Origin: Desulfobulbus alkaliphilus
GTDB lineage: Bacteria > Desulfobacterota > Desulfobulbia > Desulfobulbales > Desulfobulbaceae
Direction of reading: 5' to 3'
NCBI RefSeq assembly: GCF_016918545.1
Contig: NZ_JAFFQC010000004.1
Location: 1 to 64,000, forward strand
Length of the DNA stretch: 64,000 nucleotides
This document shows positions 44,649 to 53,900 of the stretch, one piece after another (positions within the stretch are counted from its first letter, which is position 1; the number at the start of each line of letters is the position of its first letter). Below the pieces are notes generated by a model. That model did not search any database, was not told the origin of the DNA, and worked only from the letters and a program-made list of their open reading frames with translations. Made by a program: the position numbers and the translations under genes.

Positions 44649-44967
44649 CTTGACCTCCGGAACGGATCAGACCCTGTATGCTCATGCATAACGCCTCTGC
44701 AACCGTTCTCTGCATGATTCCTGCCTGAACAACCGGATCAAAACTTATTCTCAAAAAAACCTATTTTCAGCACATTGAGAATTTTTCATCGCCACGGGAA
44801 GTTTTGGAGATCATCGGTGGACATCGCCTGGGACGAGTCAGTCTATTTTTCCAGACAGATATTGTCTGATTTTATGGACAGCCATGGAGGCTGCGAGCAA
44901 ACCAGAAATGCCGTCAGGACCATGACGGAAAAAAGGGGGCGTAGGAAGGAAAAAGCTTCCCCTGGAT
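44649..44967. other. Gene-free stretch
   Basis: About 320 bp. It contains a 6-bp dyad CAGACA/TGTCTG near 44854-44870 and a spaced TTCTCAA/TTGAGAA near 44750. A short open frame at 44775-44981 has no ribosome site or family resemblance, so no gene is called. Confidence 0.5.
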
Positions 44968-46380
44968 TCAGTCGGAATTGAAGGGAGAGGATTTGGGCAG
45001 GTTGTGAATGTTGATCAACTGGTAGAGTCTGGCTCGGGAGAGCCCGGAAATTCGGCAGGCCTCGATGATGTTGAACCCGGTGCAATCAAGCAGGTGCTCA
45101 AGGTAATTCTTCTCCATGGTACTCTTGAACTCCTTCCATGCCGGCAGAGCTCTTGCCACCTGAGAACCGTCATCAGAATGCTCTTGCTCCTGCTCCGCGG
45201 CCATCCCTTCCAGGGTTTTGCGCACCCGGAAATGCTCAGGCAGATGGAAGGCGTACAGGGTTGGATGGCGCACAGCAGCGGCGAAGACCTGCTCCAGGGT
45301 CTGCTGAAGCTCCCTGATGTTGCCAGGCCAATCATAGGCATGCAGATGTTCAAAATAATCCTCGGTTATGCCTTTATGGGCGATTTTCAAACGGTCACAG
45401 AGGCAGGCCAGAAAATGCAGGGTCAATTCACGGATATCTTCCTTTCTTTCCCGGAGCGGCGGCAGATGAATATTGAAAGAGCGCAGGCGAAAAAACAGGT
45501 CGGAACGAAAAATCGCGTTTTCCGCGTCGTGCTCAAGATTGCGGTTGGTGGCAGCTATAACCCTGAAATCACTGTATTCTTCTTTGTCGCCGCCCACCGG
45601 ACGGTAGCGACCCTCCTGCAAGACCCGCAGGAAGGTTTTCTGGATTCGCTCGGGCATTTCGCCGACTTCATCGAGAAACAGCGAGCCACCATGGGCCATC
45701 TTGATCAAACCGCCGGCACTTCTGTCAGCCCCGGTGAAGGCCCCACGAACGTGACCAAACAGGGCGCTTTCAATCAAAGTCTCCGGGAGCGAGGCGCAGT
45801 CAACCACGACGAAGGGATGTTTGGCCCGGGCGGAATTGTCGTGCAGTGCGCGGGCAAAGACCTCTTTCCCTGTTCCGGTTTTCCCAGTGATCAACACGCT
45901 GGCATCGCTGGCCGCTGCCTTGGCCAGTTGATCCAGGCAGTACTTCAGCAGGGGGCTCTTGCCGATAATCGCCTCCCGTTTCAAGGCAACGGGCACCGCG
46001 CCGATTTTGTTTTTCTCCTGGCGGTATTGCAGGACTCTGGTGAGCGGCAAGAGAAGATTTTCCAAAACGTGTGGTTTTTCCAGATAGCTCCAGGCCCCTG
46101 AGCGGATAGCCTTTTTCGCGCCGTCAGGATCTCCGCTGCCTGTCATGATGATAATTTCCGGATTTGAAGCCACGGTCTTGAATTGTGGAAAAAAATCCAG
46201 GCCATCCCCGTCAGGCATCTGGACATCGAGAAAGATGACATCAAAGGCACGGCTGCGGGCCAGGTCGACCCCATCCTTGAGCGTGTTGGCTATTTCAGCC
46301 CGATACCCGGAGCGTTGGAGTTTGGTGGCCAGCATCTCGGCCAGCATGACATCATCGTCAACAATGAGAATTTCAACCAT
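44968..46380 (-). CDS. Sigma54-dependent response regulator (NtrC family)
   Basis: The protein has 470 residues: an N-terminal receiver (LIVDDDVMLAEML, phosphoacceptor in IFLDVQMPDGDG, Lys in YLEKPH), an AAA+ domain with Walker A GKTGTGKE, the sigma54-contact loop GAFTGAD and GGSLFLDEVGEMP, and a Fis-type helix-turn-helix at the end (NIIEACRISGLSRARLYQLI). It should activate transcription from a sigma54 promoter when phosphorylated. The partner is probably the hybrid kinase whose stop is 64 bp upstream of its start. No -24/-12 promoter was found in the adjacent spaces by eye. Confidence 0.93.
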   Translation of the reverse strand: MVEILIVDDDVMLAEMLATKLQRSGYRAEIANTLKDGVDLARSRAFDVIFLDVQMPDGDGLDFFPQFKTVASNPEIIIMTGSGDPDGAKKAIRSGAWSYLEKPHVLENLLLPLTRVLQYRQEKNKIGAVPVALKREAIIGKSPLLKYCLDQLAKAAASDASVLITGKTGTGKEVFARALHDNSARAKHPFVVVDCASLPETLIESALFGHVRGAFTGADRSAGGLIKMAHGGSLFLDEVGEMPERIQKTFLRVLQEGRYRPVGGDKEEYSDFRVIAATNRNLEHDAENAIFRSDLFFRLRSFNIHLPPLRERKEDIRELTLHFLACLCDRLKIAHKGITEDYFEHLHAYDWPGNIRELQQTLEQVFAAAVRHPTLYAFHLPEHFRVRKTLEGMAAEQEQEHSDDGSQVARALPAWKEFKSTMEKNYLEHLLDCTGFNIIEACRISGLSRARLYQLINIHNLPKSSPFNSD

Positions 46381-46444
46381 ATCTCAGCAGGAAAGTGTGG
46401 AAAAAGTTCCGTGGTGTATTGCCGTTATCGTCCATCACCGCCAA

Positions 46445-49381
46445 TCATGACTGCCCTTCGCCGATATCCTTGTGATCCAATACTGTTCTCAGGCGTGTTG
46501 CAATCTCTATCCTGGTCATCGGTTTCATGACAAACCCTTTAATACCGTACGCAGCGACATTTTCTTCGCTGACCTGATTGCTGAAACCGGTACAGAGGAT
46601 GATGGGCAGGTCAGGCCTGATCTCAAGCAACTTCCGGGCAAGATCAATCCCGGTCATACCTGGCATGGTTTGATCGGTGATGACGGCATCAAACAGCTCC
46701 GGCCGGTCGGCAAATGTGGCCAGCGCCTCTGCACTGCTTGTCTTAACCGTCACCTCATAGCCCAACCCCTCCAGTATACTCTTGCCCAGTTCAGTCAGAA
46801 TAACTTCATCATCGACAAAAAGGATATGTTCTTTTCCTGTTGACGCTGAGGCCTCCAGGGACTCTTCAGAGCTGGCATCCTGATCCAGGGCAGGCAGGAA
46901 AACCCGAATAACCGTTCCTTGACCGGGCTCACTTGCACAACGGACAAAACCGCCGGAAGCAGTCACGATACCATGGACGATGGCCAGGCCCATGCCGGTA
47001 CCCTTGCCGATTTCCTTGGTAGTGAAGTAAGGATCAAAAATTTTACCTTGCACCTCAAGGGGTATGCCCGGGCCGGTATCCGCAACCATGAGCATGACAA
47101 AGGGGCCGGGTTTGATCCCCGGGTATTGGAGCAGATCCTCTTGAGTCAGTCGGCAATTTTTCAGGCCGATTGTAAGAGAGCCACCATCCTGTTCCATGGC
47201 ATGAAAGGCGTTGGTGCACAAATTCATGACTATCTGGTGAAGATGCGTCGGGTCCGCAAGCACGGGTTTGGTTTTTTCAATGTCCTGTTTGATGGTAATG
47301 GTTGATGGCAAGGTCGAACGCAGCAGTTTGAGCGCCTCCATGACAGCGCGCCCCGGTTCCAAGGGGATACGGCTCGTTTCGGCCTGGCGACTGAAGGCAA
47401 GGATCTGCTTGACCAGGGCCGCGGCCCGTCTCGCCGCTTCCAGGACCTTGTCCAGATCTCTGGCTATCCTCGATCCCGCGGGACTGGCCTCCCTGGCCAT
47501 TTCAGCATAGCCGAGAATTGCACTGAGAATGTTATTGAAATCGTGCGCAATACCTCCAGCCAGGGTACCGATGGATTCCATCTTTTGCGCTTGAATCAAT
47601 TGAGCGTGGAGTTCTTTCCGCTCTTTTTCCGCCTCTATTCGACCGGTAATGACTTCAGTATAGAGGATGATTCCGCCAATTGCACCATCTCCCTGATACC
47701 AGGGACGACATTGCCATCGAGTATGATCGATGGTCCCGTCCTCACGGACAAATTGATCATGTTCAGCACTTATCACCTCGCCGGCAAGAGCTCTTCTGTG
47801 AATATCCCGCCACTTCTGCGGGATATCAGGGAAAACATGGTAATGGTTTTTGCCTATGACATCCTTTTCCCGTACCCTGTAATCGTTGAGGTACCGTTGA
47901 CTGACAAAAATATAGTTCATGTCCCGATCATGAACAGCGATGGCGCTCGGGTCATGCTGAATGATGGACCGCATCAACTCGTTCATCTCCTGGATTCTCT
48001 GCTCCGCCCACTTCTGCTCGGTCACATCCACCACCGTTGACAACCACAGCGGTCCATCCGGTATCTCGGTTGCGTACGCCGAGATGAAGCGCGTTTCTTC
48101 ACCGGCTCGAGGGATGGGGATCATTTCCCAGGCCATTCTTGTGGGGTCGCCACTGGAGACATCGTTCAGAACACGGGATTTGATTTGTTGGCGAAAATCA
48201 GGGTCCTCGTAGACGGCATCCCAAAACTGGTCGGGCTGGGAGAGCGCTTCACGGGTTGTGCGATAAAATTTGACGAAATTATCGTTCATGTACACGAATT
48301 CAACCGCGGGAAACACGGAATTGACGGCAATACCGATGGGAAGATGGTCCATTATTGTCTGACTGAAGGCCTCACTTTTTCTCAAGGCTGCCTCGGCCTG
48401 CTTTCTTTCCGTGATATCACGAATAATATGCTGAAAAAACCAGGACTCATTGATACGTATGCGTCGGACACTTGACTCCACCTGGAATCTTGTCCCATCC
48501 CCGCGGACATGCACTGCCTCGTACATATAGCCGTTGTCAACATTGGCACGACCTTGTATCAATTCGTACGGTGGGCTGTGCTCGGGGTCCCGTAATTCCT
48601 TGATATTTTTTCTCAGCAATTCGTCCCTGGAAAAACCGTAGACCAAACTGGCCCGTTCGTTGGCTTCAACAATCCTACCGTCTTCAGTGATCAAGAGAAT
48701 AATATCGTTTGCATAGCGGGTCAGGTATTCAAACCGCTCCAACATCGCCTGCCGTTGTTGTTCATCCCGCAGCTGCTGACGGAGCAGCGAGGTGTGCTGG
48801 TGCCGTCGATAGAGAAACAGCACCAGGGAAAACACCAGGGCCAGGGTAAAAACAGCCAACCATCGTAATCGGTTCTGTTGCCTGATGATATCCTCGGTTT
48901 TCAACAGCACCAGTTCTTCAAGGCGATTTCTGTACCGGCTCAGTTCCTCGGTATCGAGGATTTTCGCATCAGCGTCATGGATAATGGAAAGCAGGAGACT
49001 CTCCCCGCTTGAGGAGACAAACGGGGCGCTGTAGACCTCAACCATGCGGATGGTGCCATCAGCAAGGCGGTGGGGAAAGATGAAATAGGTGCGGGTCTCA
49101 TCCCGGGCCCGCTGATACTCAGCTTCAATCTCCTGGGGGGACAACATGTTGATGTCCTCTATGTTCATACCCCGCAGGCGATCCCCCGGATACCCGTAAA
49201 AAGCAAGAGCGGTTTCGTTGGCATCGACAATTGCCCCATCCCGAGGATCGATAATCAGGACAACAGCAACATGATTGTTCAAGGCGGGCGGCAAAGTCGT
49301 CGAATACCCTTTTGGGGCAAAGGAAAAAAGAAAAAACGAACAGATAAGAAACAATAAGCAAGAAGAAAATGTTTTGAACAT
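46445..49381 (-). CDS. Membrane hybrid histidine kinase with PAS domains and receiver
   Basis: The 978-residue protein has a signal anchor, a PAS-like domain in the N-terminus (AIVDANETALAFYGYPGDRL, probably periplasmic), a membrane helix (WLAVFTLALVFSLVLFLY), three more PAS domains (about 220-570), HisKA with GGIAHDFNNILSAILGYAEM, HATPase (NLCTNAFHAM, DTGPGIP, GTGMGLAIVHG) and a C-terminal receiver (LFVDDEV, TDQTMPGMTG, MKPMT). It is first in the run and is followed by the sigma54 regulator. The pair probably forms one pathway, with the receiver acting as a gate or relay. Confidence 0.92.
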   Translation of the reverse strand: MFKTFSSCLLFLICSFFLFSFAPKGYSTTLPPALNNHVAVVLIIDPRDGAIVDANETALAFYGYPGDRLRGMNIEDINMLSPQEIEAEYQRARDETRTYFIFPHRLADGTIRMVEVYSAPFVSSSGESLLLSIIHDADAKILDTEELSRYRNRLEELVLLKTEDIIRQQNRLRWLAVFTLALVFSLVLFLYRRHQHTSLLRQQLRDEQQRQAMLERFEYLTRYANDIILLITEDGRIVEANERASLVYGFSRDELLRKNIKELRDPEHSPPYELIQGRANVDNGYMYEAVHVRGDGTRFQVESSVRRIRINESWFFQHIIRDITERKQAEAALRKSEAFSQTIMDHLPIGIAVNSVFPAVEFVYMNDNFVKFYRTTREALSQPDQFWDAVYEDPDFRQQIKSRVLNDVSSGDPTRMAWEMIPIPRAGEETRFISAYATEIPDGPLWLSTVVDVTEQKWAEQRIQEMNELMRSIIQHDPSAIAVHDRDMNYIFVSQRYLNDYRVREKDVIGKNHYHVFPDIPQKWRDIHRRALAGEVISAEHDQFVREDGTIDHTRWQCRPWYQGDGAIGGIILYTEVITGRIEAEKERKELHAQLIQAQKMESIGTLAGGIAHDFNNILSAILGYAEMAREASPAGSRIARDLDKVLEAARRAAALVKQILAFSRQAETSRIPLEPGRAVMEALKLLRSTLPSTITIKQDIEKTKPVLADPTHLHQIVMNLCTNAFHAMEQDGGSLTIGLKNCRLTQEDLLQYPGIKPGPFVMLMVADTGPGIPLEVQGKIFDPYFTTKEIGKGTGMGLAIVHGIVTASGGFVRCASEPGQGTVIRVFLPALDQDASSEESLEASASTGKEHILFVDDEVILTELGKSILEGLGYEVTVKTSSAEALATFADRPELFDAVITDQTMPGMTGIDLARKLLEIRPDLPIILCTGFSNQVSEENVAAYGIKGFVMKPMTRIEIATRLRTVLDHKDIGEGQS

Positions 49382-49668
49382 CTTATCTTTTTAATCCTCG
49401 ACATTTGTTACGAACAAAAAAAAGCGGCCAGCTGTCCAGGGTCACCCGGCTTTTCAGCCAACTCGGTCAATTTTTAGACAACTTTTAACACCATCCAAAC
49501 ATATTCAAGATACCATGGCAGTACAATAGATCCACGCCCAAAATTCAACCTACAACCAACCCCAGGCCAGCGCGATAAAAAACAAATGAGAGTGCTCCCC
49601 TGATCCCAGGCAGCCCCGCGTCAATTCAGGTTGGAGATACCGCATCCATCAAAAAAAGGAGACACACC

Positions 49669-50115
49669 ATGATGAACGTCCTGTTTGTCTGTGAACATAA
49701 CTCGGCCCGCAGTCAAATGGCCGAGGCTTTTCTCAATCGACTCGGGGGCGACTCTTTTCTTGCCGAAAGCTGCGGCCTTGAAGCCGGGACCCTCAATCCT
49801 CTGGTGGTCGAGGTCATGATGGAAATCGGCTATGACCTGCGGAGCAAGACAACCCAGTCCGCGCTCGATCTGTTCAGGCAAGGACAAAGTTACGATATGA
49901 TAATCACCGTCTGTTCACCGCAGGCAAGCGAAGGTTGTCCGCTCTTTCCCGGCCGGGCGCTGCGGTTCAACTGGCCCTTTGATGACCCGTCCCGTGTCGT
50001 TGGCGACCGGGAAAGCCAACTGGCCGCCATCAGGACAATCAGAGATCAGATCAAAGAGAAAATTGAGGAATTGATCGCCCAATACCGCGACAAAGGACTG
50101 AAAATGTTTCTGTGA
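49669..50115 (+). CDS. arsC: Thioredoxin-coupled arsenate reductase (ArsC, low-molecular-weight phosphatase fold)
   Basis: The catalytic P-loop CEHNSARS (C-x5-R) starts at Cys8. The redox pair CSPQASEGC (Cys82 and Cys90) is that of the thioredoxin-dependent arsenate reductases, which distinguishes it from plain phosphatases. The length is 148 residues. AAGGAG lies 7 bases before the first of two tandem ATGs. It converts arsenate to arsenite, but no arsenite exporter or ArsR is near, so it stands alone. The 287 bp before it show no clear promoter. Confidence 0.9.
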   Translation: MMNVLFVCEHNSARSQMAEAFLNRLGGDSFLAESCGLEAGTLNPLVVEVMMEIGYDLRSKTTQSALDLFRQGQSYDMIITVCSPQASEGCPLFPGRALRFNWPFDDPSRVVGDRESQLAAIRTIRDQIKEKIEELIAQYRDKGLKMFL

Positions 50116-50330
50116 AGGTCTTCTGCACCAGGGATGCCAGGGACGGAGAACGATACCCAACCAGGTCATCGGAGCCGGGGACCAGGTGTCCACTTGACTC
50201 TTTTTTCACTGCCGAACCTGAACTGTGCAAGAACAAGCAGATTTATGTTGTTTTCGCGGCATCGCCTCGATTCAGCACCAGATATCGGGTTTCCGAGGGG
50301 GGATTCTCCTTGAAAAGAAGGGTAAAGCGA

Positions 50331-50365
50331 CCAGACTGGCTTCCGGGGCTGCCGAGTCTGGTTTT
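50331..50365 (+). terminator. Terminator-like hairpin between arsC and the unknown operon
   Basis: CCAGACTGGC (50331-50340) pairs with GCC-G-AGTCTGG (50351-50361; one extra G), followed by TTTT. It is 215 bp after the arsC stop. Between 50116 and 50474 nothing else is convincing. Confidence 0.4.
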
Positions 50366-50474
50366 GGCCTGTTTCTTGATACAAAACTGATTCATTCATA
50401 GCCGGAATCTAACAGGCAGCCGCTACTGTGGCCATCAGGATAGTTTTTTCAGATCTCCACAGCCAAAGGCAGCC

Positions 50475-52838
50475 ATGACCATTTCGCTTCCGGATCTTGC
50501 TCCCCCCATCGCCACAAGAAAATTCCAGCAACGGATCGAATCGTTGCGCCAGCAGTACGCAACCGCCAACAACGTGCTTCCATTCCATGGAACAGATGTC
50601 TCCGTGGGGGTGGAAAATGAATTCCAGGTGGCTGTGGAAGGCAATAACGACCAGGTTGATCTGCCCAGAACCATTATCGAATCCAACTATTACCGGAACC
50701 TCACCCTGCGGGCACGACGCGGCGATCTCAACCCTCGTCTGCTCACCGAACTGAACAGTTTTTTACATGATCAAAACAACGGGATCTGGGAAAATTCCTG
50801 GGTCCGTTTTCCCCGCCACCTGCTGAGCGCGTATTCTTCTTCAGTTCTGAACCGCGACCTGCTGGCGGACAAGAACAACCCCACCGGTCCGGCCCGAAAG
50901 GACAGCCATCGTTTTCTCTATACCGAAAAAGGGGAACCCTGGTTGCGCATACCGGTCAGTTATCTTCTCAAACTCGCCCTGGCGGAAGTCATCGGGCGAT
51001 TCGATTCAACCGCACCACTTCTCCATGATACCGGCGAACACCTCATGGAGCATCTGCTCAACGACAACTGCTCCCCGGAAATAACCAGTTTTACTGTGAG
51101 CAGAGAGCAAGGCTCGGCATCGGCGGGCCATTGCACTGCCGCCGAGACAAGTCGACGCTTTTTCAGCCTCCATCTCCTTATCAGCTTTGCCAATCAGGCG
51201 TTTCGCCTGCAACATCACGGCCAGACCTGTTACCTCTATCTGGCCCCCAATCCTCCGGCACGACAAAAACAGCTCAATGAGCTCATTTCCGATCAGTTTT
51301 ACCGTGAACTGTTTCTCAACCCCTGCCTGTCTGGTTGGCAGCAGGGAGAGATCAAAAAAGAATACATGGGTCTCTGCCACCGCACGCTCTCCCGCAGCCA
51401 GCTCAACACCATCACCAAACTCAAGGAAGCCGGAATCATTGTCAACAATCTGGTGGTGCTGCCCAACACCAGTTCAACCTCGCTGGCCAATAACGGGACC
51501 CATATCACCCTGGGCAGCCGCGCCCTCACGCATTGGTACCACCAACCAGAAGGTTTTCTGCTGGAAAAATATTTTGGCGACCTGGTGATCAAGATTGTCG
51601 AGCATTTTCTGCCCTTGTTTGTCACCACCTGTTCAGCCGCCCCCTACCGCCTGGCCTTTACCGATTTTCATCCGGAAAAAGTGCTGGGGTACCTGCCGCA
51701 CGAACTCGATTACACCCACCTGCGCATGCTCTGGCGGCGTTGGAAAAAGAAGGCCTCCCTGCGCTTCTGCGGCCACAGCCTCACTCCGGTGGGGCCGCTT
51801 TGGCTCGACCGGCTGATCAGCACCCTGCTGCGACTGCACGGTGATTATCTGCCCGATGTGCGCCTGATCGATTATCTGGTGGCCCTGCAGAGCGTTGAGC
51901 AGAGCCCGGCCCTGGACGGGATGATGCACAACCAGGAACGACTCAAACGGGATCTCAGCGAAATGGGCGTGTTCGACAGCCGCATGGCCATCTATCTCCC
52001 CTACCGCATGCGGGCCTTGGCTGCCTATGGTTTTTCTGGATTCGAAGGACGGCACTATTCTCTTTTCCCGGATCTGGGTCCGACTTTTGCGCTCGCTGTG
52101 GACCTGCAGATCCTGATCACCAAACTGGCATATCGCTGGGTGCTCGCAGGATCAATTCATCATGGCGACATTCCTGATGATCCCTGCACCGAGAGCGAGC
52201 GTCGGCAGATCTTCTTTGCCGCAGCCATCGGTGTACCGACCGTGTTCGTCCGCGCGAACACCGGCAACACCTTCTTGCGAAGGATCATCGATCAGGTGGA
52301 ACAACGACGACCCAGTCGCCGTTATCGCGGTTTCATTCGCATCGAAGTGGCCGCCTATCAGCAATCCTGCCTGAAATTGCTGCAAAAAGAATGCGCCATG
52401 CAGGATGATCAAGCCATGGCGGCGATGATCCTTGATCCCCTTGAGGCCATGCTCAAAGGCACCGCACCCACGGCAGCGGCTCGACTGACAACCGAAATTC
52501 TTTCCGAAATGGGCCGGAATACAAACCCGATGCATGTCAGGGCAGCGGACTTCAACCGGGCGGCCGAGATCTACTATCGCACCAATCTCTTGCAGACGCA
52601 CCTGAAAAACGGTCTCGAAACCCTGATTGAAGACGGCCGCCGCCTTGATGCCTGTAGCGCTCCCTCCGTCTGTCTCATCAGGGAACAGCTGACCGGGACC
52701 ATTCCGGCAGCATTGCTCATTGGTCAAATCGGCAGCCGGGTGTTGACCGGCAAGGCGGCAATCGATGAAATCCAACGCCTGTTGCTGCTGATCCTGCTGA
52801 TAATCCATTGCGAACGGCAGACCACCGCAACTACCTGA
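50475..52838 (+). CDS. Large protein of unknown function, first gene of a lipid-type operon
   Basis: The 787-residue protein has no signal peptide. Only the extreme C-terminus is hydrophobic (IQRLLLLILLIIHC). I do not recognise the family. The stretch VSVGVENEFQVAVEG near residue 42 resembles the first strand of the carboxylate-amine ligase/amidoligase fold (GxExEF), and THITLG and TDFHPEK could be later active-site strands, but this is a weak resemblance. Other conserved-looking parts are LGYLPHELDYTHLRMLWRRW and PMHVRAADFNRAAEIYYRTN. The gene ends 13 bp before the decarboxylase-like gene and shares its operon. A ligase acting on a lipid or amino-acid substrate is only a hypothesis. Confidence 0.7.
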   Translation: MTISLPDLAPPIATRKFQQRIESLRQQYATANNVLPFHGTDVSVGVENEFQVAVEGNNDQVDLPRTIIESNYYRNLTLRARRGDLNPRLLTELNSFLHDQNNGIWENSWVRFPRHLLSAYSSSVLNRDLLADKNNPTGPARKDSHRFLYTEKGEPWLRIPVSYLLKLALAEVIGRFDSTAPLLHDTGEHLMEHLLNDNCSPEITSFTVSREQGSASAGHCTAAETSRRFFSLHLLISFANQAFRLQHHGQTCYLYLAPNPPARQKQLNELISDQFYRELFLNPCLSGWQQGEIKKEYMGLCHRTLSRSQLNTITKLKEAGIIVNNLVVLPNTSSTSLANNGTHITLGSRALTHWYHQPEGFLLEKYFGDLVIKIVEHFLPLFVTTCSAAPYRLAFTDFHPEKVLGYLPHELDYTHLRMLWRRWKKKASLRFCGHSLTPVGPLWLDRLISTLLRLHGDYLPDVRLIDYLVALQSVEQSPALDGMMHNQERLKRDLSEMGVFDSRMAIYLPYRMRALAAYGFSGFEGRHYSLFPDLGPTFALAVDLQILITKLAYRWVLAGSIHHGDIPDDPCTESERRQIFFAAAIGVPTVFVRANTGNTFLRRIIDQVEQRRPSRRYRGFIRIEVAAYQQSCLKLLQKECAMQDDQAMAAMILDPLEAMLKGTAPTAAARLTTEILSEMGRNTNPMHVRAADFNRAAEIYYRTNLLQTHLKNGLETLIEDGRRLDACSAPSVCLIREQLTGTIPAALLIGQIGSRVLTGKAAIDEIQRLLLLILLIIHCERQTTATT

Positions 52839-52851
52839 GGTTATACGCGGC

Positions 52852-53889
52852 ATGCAGCATCAATATATCGTCCGGACGACCGGCGAGATCATCAATGAAC
52901 AGCTTATTGCTGATCGGTTCATCAGATTGCTGTATCATCAGGTACGGGAACATGCCCCGAGCCTGTTCCGCATCCTGACGGCAAAACGGATGTCCGGTGT
53001 ATTGGGCTCTGTCATGTTTGATTGCAGCCTGCCGCTGAAAAGTCGCCGTGGCCTGCCTTTGCTCGAGAAAATGGGGGTCAACTGGCAGGAATGCGTCGAT
53101 CCTCCTCACCTGTTTACCTCGCCTCGACACGTCTTCGAACGAAAAATACGCTACTGGGACTGTCGGCCCATGGATTCTGATCCACGGGCCGTGGTTTCTC
53201 CGGCTGATGCGCGCCTTCTTTTCGGTTCGCTGGCGGACTCGCCGGAGCTGTTTATCAAGAATACCTTCTTTTCTCTTCCTGAGCTGCTCGGGGAAAAAAC
53301 ATCCTGGATGACCGCTTTTTCCGGGGGAGATTTTGCCCTATTTCGACTGACGCCGGATAAATACCACTACAATCATGTTCCAGTGACTGGAGATGTGGTC
53401 GACATATACAGCATCGACGGCTGCTATCATTCCTGCAATCCTGAAGCAGTGATCGCCTTGGCCTCCCTGCATGCAAAAAACCGGCGAATAGTCACCATCA
53501 TTGACACGGATGTAGCGGGAGGCACCCGTATCGGTCTGGTCGCCATGATCGAGGTGGTGGCTCTGATGATCGGTGACATTGTGCAGCAATACAGTGCCAT
53601 TGCTTATGAAAACCCGCTGCCGGTGGTCAGAAAAATGCGCTTGCAGCGAGGATGCCCCAAAAGTCTGTACCGACCGGGCAGTTCCACCGATATCCTCCTT
53701 TTCCAGAAAAATGCGGTCACTTTTGCCGAAGACCTGCAGCGCAACCTGGTTCGCGGTGATGTCCAAAGCCGATTTTCCGCTGGATTGGGCCGTCCGCTGG
53801 TGGAAACCGACCTCGAAGTCCGATCAACCATCGCGGTACCAGCCGATCGCATGACAACGGCTGGTACTCTCTTGTTCTCCGTATCCTGA
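52852..53889 (+). CDS. Phosphatidylserine decarboxylase-like protein
   Basis: Phosphatidylserine decarboxylases cleave themselves to make a pyruvoyl cofactor and convert phosphatidylserine to phosphatidylethanolamine. This 345-residue protein keeps the apparent catalytic set: Asp in VSPADARL, His in DKYHYNHVPVTG, and the self-cleavage serine in PGSSTDILLF (E. coli uses LGST). NRRIVTIIDTDVAG is the usual strand after the His. The N-terminus has no membrane anchor. It lies between a large unknown protein and an Lgt-like protein with 13- and 11-bp gaps. The substrate may therefore not be phosphatidylserine. Confidence 0.82.
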   Translation: MQHQYIVRTTGEIINEQLIADRFIRLLYHQVREHAPSLFRILTAKRMSGVLGSVMFDCSLPLKSRRGLPLLEKMGVNWQECVDPPHLFTSPRHVFERKIRYWDCRPMDSDPRAVVSPADARLLFGSLADSPELFIKNTFFSLPELLGEKTSWMTAFSGGDFALFRLTPDKYHYNHVPVTGDVVDIYSIDGCYHSCNPEAVIALASLHAKNRRIVTIIDTDVAGGTRIGLVAMIEVVALMIGDIVQQYSAIAYENPLPVVRKMRLQRGCPKSLYRPGSSTDILLFQKNAVTFAEDLQRNLVRGDVQSRFSAGLGRPLVETDLEVRSTIAVPADRMTTAGTLLFSVS

Positions 53890-53900
53890 CCTCTCACCTC

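Noticed and set aside
50112-50390. 92-residue frame after arsC
   Set aside because: No convincing ribosome site for a separate protein, no recognised family, and it overlaps a hairpin.
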